Below, piece by piece: positions 7,491 to 11,218 of a DNA stretch of 11,218 bases (positions are counted from its first letter, which is position 1; every line of letters begins with the position of its first letter). This DNA comes from Aquificaceae bacterium (GTDB lineage Bacteria > Aquificota > Aquificia > Aquificales > Aquificaceae), in contig WFOY01000233.1 in the NCBI GenBank assembly GCA_015487835.1, positions 1 through 11,218 of the forward strand, written 5' to 3'. The position numbers and the translations under genes were made by a program. The notes beneath the pieces were generated by a model. The model was not told the origin of the DNA and did not search any database. It worked only from the letters and a program-made list of their open reading frames with translations.

Positions 7491-8473
7491 AGAACATAAG
7501 AAAGCTGATCGATCAGGTGGCGAAGGAAAAGGACCTTCCCGAGAGGGTTGTCGAGTACGCCCTCAAGAACGCCATAGCGATAGCCATAAAGAAGGACAAG
7601 AGGATAAAGGAACACCTCGACATAGAGTTCACCGATGAGGGCATAAAGGTGTACGTGGTGAGGAAGAAGGAGAAGATACCCCTCGACATATCCATCGAGG
7701 ACGTGAACAGGATAGCCGCCTACGCCGCTAAGGAGGAGTTTCTGAGCGAGATCGAGAGGGCGGAGAGGGAGAGGGGGTTTTTAGAATACAAGGAGCTTGA
7801 GGGAGAGGTCGTAACGGGCATAGTAAGGAAGGTCTTAGGAAACGGTGACGTGATCGTGGACCTGGGAAAGGTGGAGGCGGTCCTGCCCAGGAGGGAGCAG
7901 ATACCAGGAGAGGAGTACCACACCGGGGACAGGGTGAAGGCCCTCCTTCTCGAAGTTAAGAAGGTCCACGGGGAGCCGAGACTGATCCTCTCGAGGACGC
8001 ATCCCCTCTTTCTCAAGAGACTGCTCGAGACAGAGATCCCGGAGGTAGCGGAGAGGGAGATAGAGATAAAGGCGGTCGCACGCATCCCCGGAGAGAGGGC
8101 CAAGGTGGCCGTCTACGCCAAGGACCTCAAGATGGACCCGGTCGGCATAGTGGTTGGCCTGAGAGGTTCCAGGATCCAGCCGATCTCGGAGGAGCTCAGG
8201 GGCGAGAAGATAGACGTCATAAGGTGGACGGAGGACGAGGAGGAGTTCATAAGGAGAGCTCTCTCACCCGCACAGCCGACGGCCATAAGGCTGATCCCGG
8301 AGGAGGACAGGGCCGAGGTGGCTGTCCCTAAGGACCAGCTATCCTTGGCCATAGGTAAGAAGGGGACCAACGTCAAGCTCGCCCACAAGCTGACAGACTG
8401 GCACATAGACGTAATGTCGGAGGAGGACTTTGAGAGGATCACGGAGCTTAGAGAACAGGAAGGAGGCAAGTGA
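7484..8473 (+). CDS. nusA: Transcription elongation/termination factor NusA
   Basis: RNA-polymerase-bound factor controlling pausing, termination and antitermination. Domain order is as expected: N-terminal polymerase-binding domain (about 1-102), S1 domain (about 104-172, with GEVVTGIV), KH1 (about 190-255, with GLRGSR at 225-230) and KH2 (about 265-311, with AIGKKGTNVKLA at 289-300). At 329 residues it lacks the C-terminal acidic repeats of E. coli NusA, as in many bacteria. Its N-terminal domain is about 25-30 residues shorter than the E. coli one, between the early helices and the helix leading into S1. The ATG overlaps the rimP stop by seven bases, with GGAG about eight bases ahead, so the pair should be coupled. 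The usual downstream ylxR and infB are not here. Confidence 0.97.
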   Translation: MVKNIRKLIDQVAKEKDLPERVVEYALKNAIAIAIKKDKRIKEHLDIEFTDEGIKVYVVRKKEKIPLDISIEDVNRIAAYAAKEEFLSEIERAERERGFLEYKELEGEVVTGIVRKVLGNGDVIVDLGKVEAVLPRREQIPGEEYHTGDRVKALLLEVKKVHGEPRLILSRTHPLFLKRLLETEIPEVAEREIEIKAVARIPGERAKVAVYAKDLKMDPVGIVVGLRGSRIQPISEELRGEKIDVIRWTEDEEEFIRRALSPAQPTAIRLIPEEDRAEVAVPKDQLSLAIGKKGTNVKLAHKLTDWHIDVMSEEDFERITELREQEGGK

Positions 8474-9740
8474 GAACCTTCTGAGGGTTTCAATAGAGAA
8501 ACTCGTCTACGGGGGCTACGGTCTGGCGAGGTCCGGCGACAGGGTTCTCTTCGTGCGTTACGCGGCCCCCAAGGAGCTGGTGGACGTTGAGGTGATCGAG
8601 GAAAAGAAGGATTACTCAGAGGCGACGGTCCGCCGTGTGGTGATACCTTCACCTTCGAGGAGGGACCCTTTCTGTCCCTATTACGGAGAGTGTGGGGGTT
8701 GTCAGATCCAGCACATGGACTACACCCACCAGGTGGAGGTCAAGGAGGCTATGCTCTTAGAGACCCTCTCGAGGATAGGTAAGGTCAGGGATCCCAAGGT
8801 CCTGGACCCGATCCCCTCCGGACAGGAGCTGGGTTACAGGATCAAGGTCCAGATCAAGGTGAGGAACGGTAAGGTGGGTTTCTTCAGATGGAACACAAGA
8901 GAGGTTGTGGACGTGGAGATGTGTCCCCTGGCACACCCGAGGATAAACGACCTTCTGCCCCACCTCCGAGATATGGCCCCCCACATACCCGAACTCCAGG
9001 AGATACACGTCATGTACTCTCCCTCTGAGGATGAGTTCCTGGTCAAATTCCTCACCCCTACCGAGGTGGAGAAGGACCTCCTCTCGAAGCTGAGGGAGGA
9101 CCACCTGCCGAAGGAGGTTGTCGGTGTCGGGAACTACTCGAGGCTGAGGCTAATACTGAACAGAAGGTACTGGATAGGTAGGGATCACACCTACGTAAGG
9201 GTGGGAAGGTGGACCTTCAGGGTCAGTGCGGACTCCTTCTTCCAGGTGAACCACACCCTGTGGGAGAGGTTCATAGGAGCTATCACCGAAGGGGTGGAAT
9301 TCAGGAGGGCCCTCGACCTCCACTGCGGGGTGGGTTTCTTCACGCTGCCACTTTCGGAGAGGGGTAACTTCATAGAGGGGTCCGATGTGAACGGGTCGGC
9401 CGTTGACGACGCAGAGTACAACGCGAGGATAAACGGGAGAGACAACGTCATCTTCGTAAAGTCTGACGCCTACAGGTTTTTAAAGGCGAGAGGGGGAGAC
9501 CTGATAGACCTGGTTTTACTGGACCCACCGAGGGGTGGCCTTGAGGAGGGTGAGATCAAGGTTCTGACCATGAACAAACCCGAGAGAATAATCTACATCT
9601 CCTGCAACCCGTCCACCCTCGCGAGGGACATAAGATACCTGACCAAGCGCGGCTACACCTTGGAAGGCGTAAGGCTTGTGGATATGTTCCCCCAGACGTA
9701 TCACATAGAGAGTATCAGCTACCTGAGGGTTCAGGAGTAG
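8430..9740 (+). CDS. rlmD: 23S rRNA (uracil-5-)-methyltransferase, TrmA/RlmD family
   Basis: SAM-dependent enzyme that methylates C5 of a uracil in RNA; by resemblance, U1939 of 23S rRNA. An N-terminal TRAM domain (about 18-75) is followed by the cluster cysteines C82, C88, C91 and C165, close to E. coli RlmD C81/C87/C90/C162. The SAM-binding motif DLHCGVGFF starts at 296, DPPRGG follows, and the nucleophile is C392 in SCNPSTLARD (E. coli C389). The start is uncertain. The frame opens with TTG at 8430, inside nusA (44-base overlap) and only three bases after AGGAGG. No ATG or GTG occurs before the TRAM domain. A non-standard start, such as the CTG at 8481 about 14 bases after GGAAGGAGG, would give a more typical N-terminus. 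Exact target (RlmD, RlmC/RlmCD or TrmA activity) is inferred, not proven. Confidence 0.9.
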   Translation: MRGSRSLENRKEASENLLRVSIEKLVYGGYGLARSGDRVLFVRYAAPKELVDVEVIEEKKDYSEATVRRVVIPSPSRRDPFCPYYGECGGCQIQHMDYTHQVEVKEAMLLETLSRIGKVRDPKVLDPIPSGQELGYRIKVQIKVRNGKVGFFRWNTREVVDVEMCPLAHPRINDLLPHLRDMAPHIPELQEIHVMYSPSEDEFLVKFLTPTEVEKDLLSKLREDHLPKEVVGVGNYSRLRLILNRRYWIGRDHTYVRVGRWTFRVSADSFFQVNHTLWERFIGAITEGVEFRRALDLHCGVGFFTLPLSERGNFIEGSDVNGSAVDDAEYNARINGRDNVIFVKSDAYRFLKARGGDLIDLVLLDPPRGGLEEGEIKVLTMNKPERIIYISCNPSTLARDIRYLTKRGYTLEGVRLVDMFPQTYHIESISYLRVQE

Positions 9741-10156
9741 GAGAACACAAACCTACCCTTCTGTATCTCCTGGGGAGTCAGTACCACCTTGTCCTCGGCC
9801 ATGAACTGGACGAAGCCCTCGAAGAGTCCCATGAAGAAGTAGATCACGGGGGACCTCTCCACGTTCTCCTCCCTTATGGCATCGCTGAATATATCGTTCT
9901 CCACAGTGATCTTTCCGTCCTCCTTGGCCACCTTCTTAGCGAAGCCGAGCTCCTCCAGCATCATGCATGTTCTACGAAGGGCCTCCTCCTTATCCAGAAC
10001 CTCGGGCAGCTTCCCTATTAAGCTCTCAAGCAGCCTCGGTCCGCTGTGCCTTCCCGCGTCCCTCAGAACCGCGTTGGCCCCCTTGTCCCCTATGAGATTC
10101 TTCACCCCCTCTATCATCTCTACTATCGCTATGAGCAGTATATCAGGGTCTACCAT
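9731..10156 (-). CDS. Hypothetical protein, possible V4R-like ligand-binding fold
   Basis: The 141-residue soluble protein has no signal peptide or membrane segment, and I do not recognise it with certainty. Its layout resembles V4R (4-vinyl-reductase/hydrocarbon-binding) domains: a helical N-terminus with VLRDAGRHSGPRL at 30-42, a middle part with EELGFAKKVAKEDGKITVEN at 68-87, and a C-terminal helix MGLFEGFVQFM at 109-119. V4R proteins usually end with a cysteine-containing E-x2-C-x-A-x-G-x3-C-x-F strand. Here the comparable stretch TPQEIQKGRFVF has no cysteine, so a metal site is unlikely. The start has a strong GGGGGG Shine-Dalgarno seven bases upstream. It is the second gene of a two-gene minus-strand unit and overlaps the end of the methyltransferase gene tail-to-tail by ten bases. 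Real-gene confidence is high, function low. Confidence 0.75.
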   Translation of the reverse strand: MVDPDILLIAIVEMIEGVKNLIGDKGANAVLRDAGRHSGPRLLESLIGKLPEVLDKEEALRRTCMMLEELGFAKKVAKEDGKITVENDIFSDAIREENVERSPVIYFFMGLFEGFVQFMAEDKVVLTPQEIQKGRFVFSYS

Positions 10157-10181
10157 TCTCTTACCCCCCAGTGAGCTAACT

Positions 10182-10703
10182 CTATTTTATATTCAATATC
10201 GCCCCGCCCGTATCCTCTTCCAGGTCTAAGAACTCGGTCACTATGCTGTAGGTATCCCTAAGCGTTCTGAAGGCGTCGATCATGGTCCCCTCAAAGTTCT
10301 TCTCCAAGCTGCGGATGACGTAGTCTAAGTCCCTCATCTTTACGAGGGCTATCCCCGCCCATCTCTCCTTCACGGTCCCCACCGTTACGTGGATCCTGCC
10401 AAGGAACTTGAAGAGGAGGTCCCTGGTCACCTTAACGCCTCCGTCCAAGATAAGAACGTCGTCACCCCTCAGCTTCCTCAGACCCTTGTAAGCACCGAAT
10501 ACGGAGGAGTCCCTGAGGTTGTTTATGAAGCATACATCGGGAAACCTGTCGAACAGGTCCTTGAAGTGGGAGCTTATAGATGCGTAAACGCTGTCTATGC
10601 CTATAACCTTGTTCAGGATCTCTAAGTTCCTCTCCAAGTCCCTGTAGAGGTCTTTCTTGTTTGTGGACACAAGCTTCGAGTAAATCAGTAGGAGAACCTT
10701 CAT
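10182..10703 (-). CDS. Hypothetical protein, possible nucleotidyltransferase-like (GT-A) core
   Basis: A 173-residue cytoplasmic protein that I cannot assign to a named family. Residues 1-45 give a strand-helix-strand unit (MKVLLLIYSK, then IDSVYASIS). Residues 66-98 (SSVFGAYKGLRKL, then DDVLILDGGVKVTRDLL) resemble the part of MobA/IspD-type nucleotidyltransferases where an acidic residue (here D87) follows a hydrophobic strand and binds metal. The N-terminal glycine-rich G-x-G-x-R nucleotide loop of true pyrophosphorylases is absent, so catalysis of that kind is doubtful. It heads a two-gene minus-strand unit; its stop is 25 bases before the next gene. It diverges from kdtA across a 21-bp gap, has no Shine-Dalgarno, and a TAAAAT box lies six bases before its ATG. 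KdsB, the CMP-Kdo synthetase, is ruled out by length and motifs. Confidence 0.75.
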   Translation of the reverse strand: MKVLLLIYSKLVSTNKKDLYRDLERNLEILNKVIGIDSVYASISSHFKDLFDRFPDVCFINNLRDSSVFGAYKGLRKLRGDDVLILDGGVKVTRDLLFKFLGRIHVTVGTVKERWAGIALVKMRDLDYVIRSLEKNFEGTMIDAFRTLRDTYSIVTEFLDLEEDTGGAILNIK

Positions 10704-10724
10704 ACTATAATTTTAGGTTCCCCT
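10704..10724. promoter_or_regulatory. Compact bidirectional promoter between the GT-A-like gene and kdtA
   Basis: In this 21-bp divergent gap the plus strand has a perfect TATAAT (10706-10711) ending 13 bases before the kdtA ATG, implying a leader of only about seven bases. The minus strand has TAAAAT (10715-10710) ending six bases before the opposing ATG, implying a leaderless message. The boxes overlap by two bases. kdtA has at most a minimal AGG as ribosome-binding site, and the opposing gene has none. The -35 regions fall inside the two coding sequences and are weak by eye. Confidence 0.5.
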
Positions 10725-11218
10725 ATGAACTGGGATCTCAGAAGGAGACTCCTGCTTGAGAAACCCCTTATACCAGAAGGTGATTGGGTCTGGGTCCACT
10801 GTGCCAGCGTGGGTGAGTTCAACACGGCCAGGCCGCTCATAAAACATATCAGAAAGAGGTTCAAGGTCTTCCTCACCTACTTCTCCCCGAGGGCAAAGAC
10901 CTTTCTGGAGGGTGTGGGCGACCTCTACGACGCCCTCTTCCCCCTACCCCTTGACCTCCCCTTCCTGGTGAGGAAGCTGGAGGACCTGGTGAGACCAAGG
11001 GCCCTGATCCTGGTGGAGAGAGAGATCTGGGTCTCCCTCGTCAGGTTCACCAGGGCTAAGAAGATACTGATCAGCGCAAGGTCCAAGGGGGACCTCCTCG
11101 AGAGGTGGGCTGTTAAATACTTCCATCTCGTTGTGGCGAAGACCGAAGAGGACGCCAGGGCCTTCAGGAGTGCCGGTGCGAGAAAGGTCGTTGTCTGCGG
11201 AAACCTGAAGGTCGCCCA
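10725..11218 (+). CDS. waaA: 3-deoxy-D-manno-octulosonic acid (Kdo) transferase, partial (C-terminus beyond the right edge)
   Basis: Also called KdtA. A GT-B glycosyltransferase that moves Kdo from CMP-Kdo to the lipid A precursor at the inner-membrane face, the first step of LPS core assembly. The visible 164 residues are the N-terminal acceptor-binding domain. WVHCASVGEFNT has the catalytic-base glutamate at E31. FPLPLDLPF at 72-80, LILVEREIW with E98, and the closing VVVCGNLKVA are all typical, and E31 and E98 have the same numbers as in Aquifex aeolicus WaaA as I recall it. Like that protein, and unlike E. coli WaaA, it has no long N-terminal membrane anchor. The family has about 350-425 residues, so over half is missing. 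The ATG at 10725 fits the family N-terminus and is the first possible start in the divergent gap. It shows the organism makes Kdo-containing LPS. Confidence 0.95.
   Translation, partial: MNWDLRRRLLLEKPLIPEGDWVWVHCASVGEFNTARPLIKHIRKRFKVFLTYFSPRAKTFLEGVGDLYDALFPLPLDLPFLVRKLEDLVRPRALILVEREIWVSLVRFTRAKKILISARSKGDLLERWAVKYFHLVVAKTEEDARAFRSAGARKVVVCGNLKVA

Noticed and set aside
8113..8652. A 179-codon minus-strand open frame across nusA and the methyltransferase gene
   Set aside because: It is a serine/proline-rich shadow opposite two well-supported genes.
9731..9760. A possible shared terminator at the convergent gene ends
   Set aside because: The two stop codons overlap within ten bases, and only a 4-bp GTTC/GAAC pairing is visible with no T tract on either strand.
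10661..10672. TTGTGGACACAA, a 12-bp inverted repeat about 50 bases upstream of kdtA
   Set aside because: It lies within the coding region of the opposing gene, and a 5-bp half-site is easily expected by chance. It would matter only if conserved at synonymous positions.

Overview
The window looks like chromosomal DNA of a thermophilic, Gram-negative, Aquificales-type bacterium. Several things point there. The partial Kdo transferase at the right edge has the short, anchor-free N-terminus of Aquifex aeolicus WaaA as I recall it, with its key acids at the same residue numbers (E31, E98). Arginine codons are mostly AGG/AGA and isoleucine is often ATA. The proteins are rich in charged K/E/R residues, and genes are packed with overlaps or gaps of only a few bases. 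No mobile element, CRISPR array, tRNA or rRNA is visible. The lineage call is an inference.

Positions 1-6991 hold a five-gene minus-strand cluster, read right to left: a small M50 site-2-type metalloprotease, oxygen-independent coproporphyrinogen dehydrogenase (hemN), an OppF/DppF-type ABC ATPase without visible partners, a CNNM/CorC-type membrane protein with a CBS pair, and the first 898 residues of DNA polymerase III alpha (dnaE, cut by the left edge). hemN/ATPase and ATPase/CorC overlap, so those three are probably translationally coupled. The only sizeable gap (2696-2790) holds two inverted repeats.

Positions 7017-9740 hold a plus-strand translation/transcription cluster: rimP (30S maturation), nusA (transcription elongation/termination) and a TrmA/RlmD-type rRNA uracil-5-methyltransferase with a complete Fe-S cysteine set. 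The ylxR/infB/rbfA genes that usually follow nusA are absent.

Positions 9731-10703 hold two small minus-strand genes of unknown function: one with a possible nucleotidyltransferase-like (GT-A) core and one with a possible V4R-like small-ligand-binding fold. Divergent from them, at 10725, begins kdtA/waaA, which adds Kdo to lipid A and is cut by the right edge.

The most interesting structural signal is regulatory. Both divergent gene pairs are separated by only 21-25 bp. In each gap, back-to-back -10-like boxes lie 6-13 bases before the two ATGs, and most of these starts lack a Shine-Dalgarno sequence. The same spacing recurs at hemN. This suggests bidirectional promoters making leaderless or nearly leaderless mRNAs. 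No complete novel defence or metabolic system is evident; the two unknown small genes are the best candidates for new function.
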